Origin: Platycnemis pennipes
Taxonomy: Eukaryota > Arthropoda > Insecta > Odonata > Platycnemididae
Assembly (NCBI GenBank): GCA_933228895.1
Contig: OW121851.1
Location: 111,001,271-111,065,270 of the forward strand
Length of the DNA stretch: 64,000 nt
Reading direction: 5' to 3'
The notes below the pieces were generated by a model, which was given only the letters and a program-made list of their open reading frames with translations, made no database searches and was not told the origin of the DNA. Positions 1 through 10,515 of the stretch are shown piece after piece; position 1 is the first letter of the stretch, and every line of letters starts with the position of its first letter. The translations under genes were made by a program, and so were the position numbers.

Positions 1-780
1 GTTTTTCTTTCTATTCTAAGGTTAACCGTTTTCAATAGAAGTTATAACACTGCTAATACCGACAATTATAATGTAATCAATATTTTTAAACATCATTAGA
101 ATAATTGATATCACAATCAATGCATATGAATGACAACGATGCAGTACATTAACCATACACCGGCCTCTTGTAGCTGTAGCACGAATCCATTGTCTTCTTT
201 TCATTTCTCTTGCTGATAGATATATTATATAGTTTCTTTTTTAATGAGGGGAATTTAAATCTAGAATATTGATTGAAATATTGCACTATACTCTTGACTG
301 TTTGAAATCCTCGCATAGTTCAGAGACCATTGTAGCAGAAATTTGTGCCGAGATAATTCTATCCCTGTAATTTCACTGTAAAGTACCCTTGGGTTTATGG
401 CTGAGAGGGCCAACAAATTGTAAAACATTTATACTGGCCAAAGGCGTGTACAGGCTCACCCGGTGTAATCAGGCGCCATTTGATGTAAACAGTCAAAGCC
501 ACTTTAGCGTAGCATTATAAAATGCACTGTCTCCGGAAGTTTATTTTGCCCTGTGGAAATGGAAACATAGGGGTACATTGTACTCAATACCATTGCATTC
601 CTTTTTCTTCCTACACTGATATGCACTAAGCGTCATGTCATCAGACTTTAGAGCGGTGGTGGAATACATAAATATATTGCATTAGACATGTATTTACTAT
701 TAGCATCAGCTAGAACCCAGAATTTTTTACCAATTTGGTCAGGATTCTTAGGCATATATTGAATAAAGAGACATGTGCAG
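1..780. other. Unassigned non-coding stretch
   Basis: AT-rich sequence with stops in all frames and no recognisable domain, repeat or RNA gene. The short open frames here have no family resemblance I can name. Confidence 0.5.
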
Positions 781-820
781 AGCGAATACCCGTATACCAG
801 AGCGAATACCCGTATACCAG
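781..820. repeat. Tandem duplication of a 20-bp unit
   Basis: Two perfect head-to-tail copies of a 20-bp unit beginning AGCGAATACC occupy 781-800 and 801-820. No coding or structural role is apparent. It is probably a small replication-slippage duplication. Confidence 0.9.
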
Positions 821-1861
821 AGCAAATTTGTCAATTTTTACCCTCTCCAGCCCATTACACTTACAGTCAAATCTGAAGTAAGTCATAATTTCCTTAGGCA
901 TAGTATTGCTAAAAAATGAAAAACTCCACGTAGTATTTCAGAGTGAATCTAAATTGAACGCCCGACTACTATATGCCCCTCGGACATAAGGCAATGCAAT
1001 GAACGATTCTAGTCTGAAAGTAAAACTGACGAGTTTTCATCGCTGGTGATTCAACGGGCCTCGTCTTGCGTGCATGTCAGTACGTGCTGTAGCATTACAT
1101 CAGAAAAAAGCAAACGCTACGTGCTAAGGGCACAACCATTCTCCACGCCTCATTGTCCATGAGGCGTTTGACCTGAAATTTCACTCACTATATTTTGAAC
1201 CGCCCTCCGACCGGGATCTTATACTCCAATTTCAGGCACCGCACAGTTGACCATTCTATTTTTTGAAATAACAGTCTCACCCACCTTAGGGAGAGCCAAA
1301 TTACGCGATCCTGAATTTTTTCCGTCATCTTCTTGATGTCCACCCGCACACACAGCACCTTCAACCACAGTTGATGCAGTCTCATCTTAATCAGTATCCA
1401 GAGACTCGAAATTCACTGGTCCTTTTATACCCTGTCCACATGTCCGACTTCGTCGACTGCTACATGGCCTGTTTTGGTTTGCTGTATGCCCAAGGAATAA
1501 GACTCCTTCCATGTCACGTGGTAGATAATCCTGATTACCATCGCTCAATCCAGAGTCTCACTGACGTCTGATTCATTTTCTGAAATTTATTGCATTATGT
1601 TCAAAATCCTTCTTGGAGATATGGTTCATGGTGGCAATATTTCCCTCTCCAATATCAGGTGTTTGTCACGGATGACAGTCTCATCTCTCCTTTCCCCTCC
1701 CCCTTCATCTGACACCATGTCTTACCCCTTCCCGCCTCCCTATATTGATAACTTGTGTATACGTGACATACATCGGCAATTATAATACTTAAGAATGTAA
1801 TAAGTGTAAAACAATGTAGAAATACCATCAATTGTAAAAATGGTAGGTGAAACTAAGGCTT
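821..1861. other. Unassigned non-coding stretch
   Basis: No recognisable gene or repeat. Open frames of about 60 codons exist on both strands around 1190-1780, but they overlap each other and resemble nothing I know. Confidence 0.5.
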
Positions 1862-2084
1862 TTAAGTCTTCGGGTCAATATGACCCGGGCGGGCCTTCAC
1901 TGTAATATTTTAAAATCGGACTGAAAATGTTATGCTATATTGAAAAAATTTTACTCAGAGCTGAATAACGTCTTTCCATGAAAAGTCACGGTTAATTTTC
2001 CCATTATCTCAAAATTTATGAATGTAGTGGCACTTTAAAAGTCCAGTAGGGTCAAATTGACCCGTACGGGCCTCCGTGTGTTAA
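1862..2084. mobile_element. Possible piggyBac-like non-autonomous element
   Basis: The segment is bracketed by TTAA at 1862-1865 and 2081-2084, the target piggyBac-type transposases use. Just inside each end is a near-palindromic GGGTCAATATGACCCG-type motif followed by a GGGCGGGCC / ACGGGCC block. The two outermost ends are not good inverted repeats of one another, so the left end may be truncated or the TTAA coincidental. Its right edge coincides with the left edge of Repeat-E copy 1, at a place where the other Repeat-E copies have a TTAA (TTTTTAACCC). Confidence 0.35.
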
Positions 2085-2483
2085 ACCCATTGGGAATTGT
2101 GGGCGTGCTCGTGACTTAGTACGTCATCCACTTCGTCCAATCACGACTGAGCCAGCGAAGCTACTTCGCCTTATCACAGTGAGGGGCACGCGTCTGACTC
2201 TGCCAATGGAAACGGTTGCGACAGGATCTGTGCGAAAGGACCTTCCAACCCCCCCCCCCCCCCCTCCACTCCATTCCCTAAAAACAGTCAAGTTATGGAG
2301 GTGGATGACGTAAATGATCTCAAAGCGGCTTCTTCGATGGGCGTAACCTTTTGCTTATTTTAATTTTTGATTTGTGAGTGAATGGTTTTGGTTGGAAGAT
2401 TAATTTTTTCACTAAAATTAATTTTTCGTTTCCATCGAACGATTTCGTGTACAAAAGAGCGATTTCGGTTCCGAGTAAACGCC
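2085..2483 (+). repeat. Repeat-E copy 1 (5'-truncated)
   Basis: Shares its whole length with copies at 26339-26874 (opposite strand) and 62419-62952. Shared blocks include a TTCGTCCAATCAC-type segment, the GAAGCTACTTCGCCTTATC block, a C-rich run before CTCCACTCC, the CCTTTTGCTTATTTTAATTT block and a final CGATTTCGTGTACAAA block. About 150 bp present at the left of the other two copies are missing here. No coding potential. The family is not recognised. Confidence 0.8.
2247..2266. repeat. Poly-C run inside Repeat-E
   Basis: A homopolymer of about 16 C residues lies within the C-rich part of Repeat-E copy 1. Copies 2 and 3 have only about six C at the same place, so this run expanded after insertion. 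Confidence 0.8.
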
Positions 2484-3706
2484 AAAGACAGAGTGTTAAT
2501 TTGAACTTACCTATTTACACTGTACAGTACTTCTTATTAGTTATTTATTTGCACGATTAAAACCAACATTCATGTCTCCTGCCGACAATAATTCATTCTG
2601 CGTCGTTGTTTATTTACGTCTCCATGGGGATGTTCCTGTTTCGTTGCTCATTTTCCTAAAAGAATTTTATTTTGGCATGAATTATGAACAAAAAATTGTT
2701 TTAAACGTAAGCTGCGAAGTATGCGATGCCAGAAGTAGGTAAAATATTCTATCAGCAGGTTCCTTATTCATCGCTATATCTTTGCATTAGGCGAGTAAAA
2801 GGGTTTTTGACAGCAAAACAAATGTATACGATATTTAGCAAATGCATCACTTAAAAATCTGGTGCTAAATAATGCTGTTCAACATTTATTGTTCTCTGTT
2901 AGTTTTAACAAGTTTTCGAGCTCCTCGGTGCAGTATAAATAAATTTGGTCAATGAAATCGTCGTGTAGGATTTGTCCAAGGAGTTCTGAATAAATTCGAC
3001 TAGATTAGAAAGAAGCCACTTTTCTCTCCTAGGGTCTCAATTTAAATTAGATTGCCTTCGTCTTCTAAGGGTAAATTGTTTACTCATGATAATACTCATG
3101 GTAGTCATGTACTTCTTGCTTTATATATTACTAGTTATTCCAGTTCTTGAAAACGACTATTTTTCCACGTTATGAATCTTTTCGCAAGTTAAGTGTTGGC
3201 TGTAGATCATCTACATCTTAACCGTACTTTTTGTTACCTTTCTGGTGATCTCTTCAATATATTTTAGATCTTAACTGAAGTTTTCCTAGAATAGGTAGGT
3301 ATATTATTTCTCCTGAACTCTTCGTCCTTACATATTTTGTTAATTTCTCGATGTATACGTTCAAAACAATACAAAAAGCAAGCGGTGCAAATTCGATTAC
3401 TTGTAATCCCTTATTCATTATTTCTTCTTCACTTCTGGTTCCAATTTATTCCCAGCCCCATCTGTTTTTTACAGTAATTGCTAATGGGGCATTTTTTATG
3501 TGATTGTTGGACAATTCTATGTAATTTGGAATATGTAATTTTTTTCACCTTGGCGAACCTAAGAGGGTTTCATGCATGCAATATTGACATGGGCTTTGAT
3601 CTTATTGCTAACTTAATGTCCATTTCTGGATCACGAGTTGGTGGCATAACTGTTGCGGAATATTAAATGCAAGCCTATATTACGCTCAAAATATATGTTT
3701 GTGCTT
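2484..3706. other. Unassigned AT-rich non-coding stretch
   Basis: About 1.2 kb with many stops in all frames and no motif, repeat or RNA gene I recognise. Confidence 0.5.
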
Positions 3707-3935
3707 GAGCAGCCTTGGCAACATTTTAAAAGCTTCTACGTCATCTCCACTCTGAGGTCTGGGGCGTGAATTTTAGACTAATTCCTTTGTCACACCTGAT
3801 TTCTACACTCTCGTAAGTCACTTGGATAGTCACGGACACTGAGAATAATGAGGTCGACGAGCTGTGAAAGAACGAATAGGATCTTCACATTAAACATGGG
3901 TCCGAAACTAAATGCTACATGTGTGTACACCCCTA
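3707..3935 (+). repeat. Diverged direct repeat, left copy
   Basis: Aligns with 4687-4903 in the same orientation. Shared blocks are CAGCCTTGGC/TAGCCTTAGC, CTACGTCATCTCC/CTACATTATCTCC, AATTTTAGACTAATTCCTTTGTCA and GAGAATAATGAGGTCGACGAG, then AACTAAATGC. Identity is moderate, so the duplication or the two insertions are old. Function unknown. Confidence 0.75.
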
Positions 3936-4046
3936 CAAGGAATAACATAATGTTTATTATATTTTTGCATCATGTTTTAATGCAATACGCTAAACGAACA
4001 GGTTATAAAAAAATTGAATAAAAATTTCTTGGAAAAATTTCAATTC

Positions 4047-4439
4047 CATCATCGTCACCAGTCAACAATCCTAAGATTGTTTCGAAGCAGCTCGCCACTC
4101 AATTCTTCCGTTAGATAACATCTTCTTATAAACAAAATTATCCTCTTTGACATTACTCGCAACTCCCTCTTCATATTATACATTTCATGCAAGGCCTTCC
4201 TTTTCCATTCTTCCCATTCACTTTTCCCTCGACAATCGCCATCAAAGTCTCAGAATATGGCAGATTAAGTTATCCTTTCTAAGGTTAAGGTTCTCAAGAG
4301 ATCTATTTTCCCCCACTTCTCTTCGGAATCCTCCTACCACTCGTAGATGAGGATTAAAAAAATGAACAGGAGGCAGTTCACAGCCTTGTCCTACTCATTA
4401 ATTTTTTTAATTGTTTTGTCGCTACTAAGTCCAGCGTTA
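4047..4439 (-). mobile_element. LINE-D fragment with internal deletion
   Basis: Read on the minus strand, the segment ends in the LINE-D 3' terminus (CAATCCTAAGATTG, then a CATCATC tail complement at 4047). It contains the 3' coding end as a decayed copy of the C-terminal region seen at 15225-15578. At about 4365-4439 it jumps to a block matching the reverse transcriptase region (ACAGCCTTGTC, complement of the QGC motif). The intervening part of the element is missing. No open frame survives. Confidence 0.75.
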
Positions 4440-4686
4440 GCAGTCACCTAGTTTTAGTTCAAAATGTGAAATATACTCCTATGATAGTCAGGGAAAGCTG
4501 CGTAAGTTGGAATATAAAATAATTTTTCATATCCTCGCCTTTATTGAAAGCATTAACGTGATTATAATGAACTTCCTCATTTCAGCTTTGCATCCATTTC
4601 GGGGCCGTAGTGTTTACCGGATAAGGGTTGCTTGAATCTTAAGTACGTGCTTGTATGTACTAAGTTTAAAAAGTGTTTTTTTTGGT

Positions 4687-4903
4687 AGAATAGCCTTAGC
4701 TTAAACGTTTAAACGATTCTACATTATCTCCGGCCAGAGATCGGGAGCGCAAATTTTAGATTAATCCTTTGTCATGAACTCTTGGAAGAGCTTCGGGCAG
4801 TTGTGTGCGCTGAGAATAATGAAGTCAACAAGTCGTGAGCAGGGAACATTTGGAATCACAAAGCATGATCCCGGAACTAAATGCGACATCAGCATACGCG
4901 TCC
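4687..4903 (+). repeat. Diverged direct repeat, right copy
   Basis: Partner of 3707-3935, in the same orientation. The two copies flank the LINE-D fragment, so the layout could be a segmental duplication interrupted by the LINE or two insertions of one unknown element. Confidence 0.75.
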
Positions 4904-4909
4904 ATAACG

Positions 4910-5195
4910 ACGCCATAAAATTTTATATAATTTTTATTTTAATGCCTCCAGTTTTTTATTCTTCATTCGGATAAGTGAAAAAGTTATCAAAACATTTGTC
5001 TGTGTCTGTTAAATTAGGAGCTCTTGGAAATTAAGCAAATACGATGAATTAAAATATCAAAATAATAGTGGTAGGTAACGGTTGTTCTCATGCTTTCCCG
5101 GCGTACGCAATTTACGCAACAATGGTAAAGGTGACAGGAAAAAAACATTAAAAAGATGCAGACATTCTTGCTATAGTATTTTGTTAGCGGTTATC
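4910..5195. other. Unassigned non-coding stretch
   Basis: No recognisable gene or repeat in this AT-rich interval. Confidence 0.4.
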
Positions 5196-5484
5196 ATGCT
5201 GTTGTTATGTCTAGAGTACTAGCTACCCTTTCCAATGGCCAGGGTTTGAATCCCGGTTGAGGTAGAGATTTATCAGTGGTATACAATTCCCTACTTCAGT
5301 GCTGTGTATAGAGAGAACTTCTATTGCAGTACTCCGTCCGTCGGATGGGACGTTAAACCGTGGACCCCTTGGGACCATTCGCTAAGGGTAGGCTGATGCC
5401 GACGCAGCCGCTCTCCATTAATATTCCTAAGTCCTCCCGAATAGAAGTGCATCCTTAGTGACCCAAATTGTCTTAAGCAACTTC
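5196..5484 (+). mobile_element. SINE-A copy (tRNA-derived)
   Basis: The head has a tRNA-like promoter: an A-box-like TCTAGAGTACTAGC and a B-box-like GGGTTTGAATCCCGG. The body carries the family-specific block GTACTCCGTCCGTCGGATGG, GACGTTAAACCGTGG, CCCCTTGG, which recurs on the minus strand at 50028-50350. It then continues into the GGTAGGCTGATGCCGACG block shared with 19353-19662. SINE-A is about 310-320 bp long and presumably transcribed by RNA polymerase III. Confidence 0.8.
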
Positions 5485-5967
5485 CACTAATTTAATAACA
5501 GCAACTATTTTGGTGGCATTGCCCCATTTCTCAAAAGGAGCAAAATAACTTTGTCCAAAATATCTTTAGAAAGGCAGTAATACCGCCGACATATCTCAAG
5601 ACTTTATGTGCAAGTGTTTGTGAGCATTTACTATTATGTTTCTTTGTATCGTTCAATTATAGATTAGCAACAGCTTTTCTGCAATTTTTTCAATTTAGTC
5701 AATTTTTCTGCAACCATGTTAATTTTTACTCGATTCATATACACTCGACCATCGAGTTTTCATTTAAAATTTCAGTTTTTTTTTTCAATTTTTTTCCAAA
5801 TATCTGCTGCCAAAGTCAGCCGTAGTTTTTTTTACAGATATTTTATAAATACTGACAATAAAGGGTTTCATTCTAATCATCAAGTTTGGTTGATTTCCTA
5901 GTGATATTGGCTGGAATATCCGGTTGAGTAACCCTTATACATGCTTCTTTACCGTATTTTTACACTA
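5485..5967. other. Unassigned non-coding stretch
   Basis: T-rich sequence between SINE-A and the left terminus of the 3.5 kb inverted-repeat element. Nothing recognisable. Confidence 0.5.
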
Positions 5968-6240
5968 GGTCCCACTTAGTGGGGGAGTTAGTGAGAGGTA
6001 CCTTGCATTTTGTGATTAAAGAATGCCACTTTGCACACGTGTTCCTGGGACCACATAGGGCCATTTAAGATGTGTAGCCACTGCCGGCAACAGTGCAGGG
6101 GCCGTGTATTGCGGGTTGCGTATATCACCGGGGCAGTACTGTTTTTTTGGTCATACACGACTATATTGCGTGATTTGCACGCAGAAAGGATCGTTTACGC
6201 GTATATCTGACGCGTATTTGACGAATATGAATGATCAAAT
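5968..6240 (+). repeat. Left terminal inverted repeat of the 3.5 kb element
   Basis: Imperfect inverted copy of 9190-9469 over about 270 bp. The outermost bases read GGTCCCACTTAGTGGGGG, against GGCCACCAAGTTAGTGGGGG at the other end. An open frame of about 119 codons across this arm is fortuitous, because the opposite arm does not keep it. Confidence 0.85.
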
Positions 6241-6433
6241 CAAACTAATGATTATACAATTTCCACGTGACAGTCGAAAAGCAGTTCTTAAGTATGCGAG
6301 TCCGCTGTCTGCATATTCTGCAGGTAAATGCCTAACTCTCGTGCTCCTTACTGTATCTTATGGTGCCGATTCCCGCGGCAAACCTAAAAAAAAAAAATGT
6401 TTACGTGACACATCAAATATTGAGTCTTGTACC

Positions 6434-6682
6434 CATGGGTGTAGTCACGGTGTGGCAGGATGAGGCGCTTGCCCCCCCCTGGCTCATTAGTCAAATGAAA
6501 AATTACAGGTCAACTAGCTGAAGGTGCCCGTTGATATTCAACGATAGGGAGAAATATAATAAATACAAATTGTGTTAATAAATCTTAACATTTTTCATAA
6601 AGGGGCAAAAACAAACGTGTGTTATGGAACGCTAACTTATTTTTGCCCCCCCTGGAGATCATCCTGGCTATGCCACTGGCTG
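6434..6682. mobile_element. Possible small inverted-repeat insertion at the 3' end of the decayed gene
   Basis: The left edge reads GTGTGGCAGGATGA followed by a C run. The right edge, on the complement, reads GTGGCATAGCCAGGATGA followed by CTCCAGGGGGGG. This gives short imperfect inverted termini around about 180 bp of AT-rich sequence. Termini with GTGGCATAGCCAGGAT and a G run recur in many arthropod MITEs, in my general knowledge. It sits just downstream of the last recognisable codons of the gene on the minus strand and may have replaced the rest of it. Confidence 0.35.
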
Positions 6683-6705
6683 TACCTACCCTCACAGAAA
6701 AACAC

Positions 6706-8207
6706 CTAGCCTGCTTCTCCAGGCAGTCTGTGCTGCATAAGAGTGATAGCTGTTCCATGGAAAGCAGTTTGCGCTGTGGCCGATGACGTATTGTGGTCGA
6801 CATTATCGACAGCCGCAGTTGTGAATAGGCCTTTCTTGATTTTTGGGGGACAGACCACACCATGCCGATGGTAAGTCGCGCACACCTCATTATCTCTTTC
6901 AGTAATGATATACTACAGTCGGTGATAGGAAATGCCCATACCTAGTCGATACGTGCTGTCGATAAGTCCCTTCTTGCGAGTTTCTGCATAAAGTTTCGTC
7001 GCTAGGTAAACAGGGGTAGCAGTCTCTTGGCTTCCGTTGTGTCGCTTTGCCTCGCACCTCTTGGTATTCTTGACTGAATGGTAGAATATGAGCTCTGCTA
7101 TACGCTTTGCCTCATCGTGATCACTGTGGGCAGGCTTTGATGCCGAGGAAGGGCCGTTGATAATCATTCTCAGCCAAGCTAGTAGAGACGCAGGTACACC
7201 GCCTTTGCAGCTACCGTCTTCAGTATTCCCGCCGAACATGTCAGATCTCACTATCTTCGCAGCTTCACATAAAGTGGCACCGTCTGAGTCAAAATCTCGG
7301 GCAGACATAGAACGCGCTGCAAAGTTGACATTTTCCCTGAATGTTATGAGACTTTCCAATCCTTAACGGTCGCAAGATTGTAGGTAAGGACATTCCTCCA
7401 ATAATTTGTCCTTAAGTCGCGTTGAATGTACGTCGTAGTTATACCCGAGCTCTCTTATAGCACCTGCCTGTAGCTTCGCAAGATCTGCCATGCTGAAAAC
7501 TGCATTATCTCCGGCCGTTTCGCGAGTTTCGTTGATCTAAGCCACGAGACCCGCGAAAGCGATGCTGCGAATCTGGCGCCGTGAGTTGTTAGCACTTGAG
7601 TCATTCTTTTCACTGGCTCTTCTCCATTTTTTGTACTCAGTGAGACATTTACTGTGGTATTGTTCCTCTAATGATATTAAGTCACAGCGTTGAGAAGTTT
7701 TTGCTAAAACCTTCGAATCTTTGAGTGCAAGGGCACAGTCAGTAATAGTTTGACAGCAAGATGTCATCCTCACGTTACTCAGGTTATTTAATCTGGAGCC
7801 CGGCAAATCACAAAAGAGGCAGGTTTCTTGTTTGTACTCGGTAGAGTGGCACCTTCGAGTTTTGACTGGTGACGCATGCGAAGGACCTGCCTCTTGTCTC
7901 CTCTTGTTAGCTCTCTCCTGAGCTCTCTGAAGCTTTGTGCTGTTGCACTCTAAGTAACATGATTTGTGCCACGATGCCTTGTTTTCAATCATAGTTTTCT
8001 TTAAACCTGCGTCGCTGTTCAGGGAAGGTCCATGTAAATGTCCAGATCAAATGGAAGTTCTCCTATCTCGTAGAAAGCAAGTAGATTTTTCACTAGTGAC
8101 TCATAACCTTCATCTATTGTGGACCGTGTATTTTTTGAAGGATTAATCAGCCTTTCATTTGTGTTGATTTGACACCGCATGCATCGTTCCCACTCGATGC
8201 CCGACAT
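6706..8207 (-). pseudogene. Decayed gene for an uncharacterised Cys/His-rich protein
   Basis: Five reading-frame segments on the minus strand join end to end with only stops and small shifts between them. The start is taken as ATG at 8207 (MSGIEWERCMRC). Segments 8207-8019, 7992-7537, 7536-7360, 7359-6913 and 6905-6706 together cover about 500 codons. Two similar zinc-binding-looking units are visible. The first is C-x2-C (ERCMRC) with a later W-H-x2-C (SWHKSC). The second is C-x2-C (TCLFC) with a later Y-H-x2-C (YHSKC). Farther on come a region with MSARDFDSDGATLCEAAKI, a YETRKKG/IDSTYRLG-type block, and a final block with GLFTTAAVDNVDHN followed by TAFHGTAITL. I recall an uncharacterised, widespread invertebrate protein family with this last motif, but could not check it. 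Frameshifts near 8000, 7360 and 6910 and stops near 7537, 7365 and 6706 make it non-functional. The normal protein is probably longer at the C-terminus. Confidence 0.75.
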
Positions 8208-9189
8208 GATACAACTATGCAAATAACACCCAACCCCCTTCAAACAAAGTATCCTCCACCTTAAACTTAAGGAAAAAAGAAGGCATTATTCGTAACTGTC
8301 ACCATCAACAACTAATACCATCCAAACGCCACACTGAAAACCTCTGTGAATAGTAAGAGTAATGATCGTTATTACTTAATGTACGAAGTAGATCTTCACA
8401 ACACATACAAAACACTATAGCGAAATATCCATACAAACACCTAACTTATAAACGCACACTATCGCACACGCTGAACTTACAGCTTATTGTCTGTCAACAC
8501 CACTTTTCTCACTCAAAACACGACTGGACGTATGTGACTTGCGACGGCGCTACTACAGCGCAAGCGTCCGGCATGCCCAGCGTACGACATGGGAGCCTGC
8601 AGGTTTATTCCAGAACACGGGTTGACATGAGCTACTTAAAGCGCGAAGCCTTTACAGCTAACGGTAGGAACTTTAGCATCATATTCTGGGACACCAGTGG
8701 TTTAGCGAAAGTCCTTGAATCCGTCTCCTTAATGGCCTAGCCATCGACGTCACCGATGTCGGTGGCGTAGCTATGTTATGACCAATAGAGAAGTGAAGAA
8801 GAAAGCAAATGAAGAGCGAAATGCACAGAATCAACAGAATCCAGAGAAAAAAGGCGCAAAAAGGTACTGCAATTACTGTTATTAATACATCACTCTAAGT
8901 GAAAATGAATTATAGATATTTGTATCAAATGCAACTCAAGCTATATTATCAAATACTGAAATTGATTAAATATTTCTGAAATGTAAGGCATGCATATTTT
9001 TCTCTATAAAATTAGTACTTATTGTGATTAACGGTAAACCATGCCACATTTACTTAGGCTTCATTATTTACATACTGTAGTATATACTATAATATCTTAT
9101 TACTAGTACAGTACTCTGCGTAATCTGAGTATTGTTACTGTGTCTTAAGTATATAAAATGTGTACTTTGAGCGACAGAACACTTAATTT
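8208..9189. other. Upstream, apparently non-coding part of the 3.5 kb element
   Basis: About 1 kb between the start of the decayed gene and the right inverted repeat. It holds no recognisable protein or RNA. The first few hundred bases (8208-8530) would contain the promoter of the minus-strand gene, but no clear core promoter motif stands out. Confidence 0.45.
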
Positions 9190-9469
9190 GTGCATTTATA
9201 TTCGTCATATACGCGTCAGATATACGCGGAAACCATCCTTTCTGCGTGCAAATCACGCAACATAGTCGTGTATGAGCAAAAAACAGTACTTCGCCCGTGA
9301 GATACGCAACCCGCAGTGCACGGCCCCTTCACTGTTGCCGGCAGTGGCTACACATCTTAAATGGTCCTATGTGGTCCCAGGAACGCGTGTGCAAAGTGGC
9401 ATTCTTTAATCACAAAATGCAAGGTACCCCCTGAATTAGGACATTAACGCCCCCACTAACTTGGTGGCC
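9190..9469 (-). repeat. Right terminal inverted repeat of the 3.5 kb element
   Basis: Inverted partner of 5968-6240, somewhat longer because of a GTCCTAATTCAGGGG-type insertion near the tip on the complementary strand. Confidence 0.85.
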
Positions 9470-10461
9470 TTGTAGGGAGAGAGGACAAGTTCAGACCTCC
9501 CCCCTCCACCAATCCAATCCCAAGACCTTTTCATGTGGCCTTTTAAGCACAGGAGAGGCGCGAAGTTTCACTGATGAGTGACAGTCGCTAAGTAGCGACT
9601 TGCGACACATATCCGAAATCGCACCCTTTTGGGGCTCGACTTTGCCGGGAAACTCGTTCCTTAAATGTTTCAGGCGAAACTTCCCTTTGTCACCCTCGGC
9701 AAACATTACCTCCTCCCCCTGCTACCCCAACCCCCTGCCCCCCAAGAGTTCTCGAGGAGAGAATTCTGTGATTCAATTTCCCGGCGGAAGAGTGCCTCCC
9801 GCATGTTCCCTTTATTATCGTGCGGCTTTTGTTGTAACGTCGAATGAGCCCGTCCGCCTGAGGAACCCATTAACTCAAGCGCGCGTGCGTGGTATGGATT
9901 TTTCTACAACGCTCTTTTGTTTTTATCTTCCCTCCCTCATACTCCCTCCTAACCAACCGCCTTTCCACCCAACTTCTTTCTCCGCTCCCCCTCTAGAAGC
10001 CTCTGTACCGTTAGACGCGGAAATGAGTGTAATTATCCCAAGGCATTCCGCATTGATCCTCGGCGTAGTACATACCCTTATCAAGCCTATTACCCCGCCA
10101 TAACGCCTCCGCTGACAAAGGGCGACGTCTCCCTTGGAGATAAATTCTTTTTCGTCGTTCTCCCCTTCTCCTTTAAGAAAACCTGACGACGAAGATGAGG
10201 GCGGTATTGGCAGCTTAGCGTTGAATGAAGGGTCATACATTAAGGACGGATCTCAAGGACTTAAAGAGGCCACAAAAAACCAACGACTAAAAGAACAAAA
10301 GATAACCACAAAAACAATGCGAATGATACGCAGTTACCGTAATATCAAGTTTTAGTTAATCCAGAATGTTTTTTTGTGTTGTAAACATGTTTGTGCCCCA
10401 GTTAACGCATCCACTTGCAGTAACTCTTTGGGTCCGACGCACTTTCACAATAGTATGTACT
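9470..10461. other. Unassigned stretch with a GC-richer interval
   Basis: Positions about 9480-10120 are richer in C and CpG than their surroundings and carry a 167-codon open frame (9600-10103, plus strand) of low-complexity Pro/Ser/Leu composition. It overlaps open frames in other phases and has no recognisable domain, so I do not call it a gene. No LINE or SINE was recognised here. Confidence 0.4.
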
Positions 10462-10515
10462 TTGTAAACCACAGGGTGTGTGGTAGGGGGTGATTTCCCA
10501 CCAGGAATTCACCGT
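10462..10515 (-). mobile_element. Short CR1-like LINE 3' tail fragment
   Basis: Contains AAACCACAGGGTGTGTGGTA followed by GGGGGTGA, the complement of the CR1-like 3' tail seen complete at 44270-44335. Only about 50 bp are recognisable. Confidence 0.5.

Larger units (their letters stand above)
5968..9469. mobile_element. 3.5 kb element with long terminal inverted repeats carrying a decayed gene
   Basis: The ends form an inverted repeat of about 275 bp (5968-6240 against 9190-9469). Matching blocks include TTAGTGGGGG, AGGTACC..TTGCATTTTGTG, ATTAAAGAATGCCACTTTGC, TAAGATGTGTAGCCACTGCC and the run of GTATATCTGACGCGTAT near the inner edge. Between them lies one degraded gene on the minus strand (6706-8207), plus about 1 kb of apparently non-coding sequence on its upstream side. 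No transposase is recognised inside, and no clear target site duplication was found, so the superfamily is open. The element is either a DNA transposon whose only gene is the unknown protein or a non-autonomous element that captured it. Confidence 0.75.

Noticed and set aside
9600..10103. 167-codon open frame as a gene
   Set aside because: Pro/Ser/Leu-rich low complexity, competing frames in the same interval and no motif.
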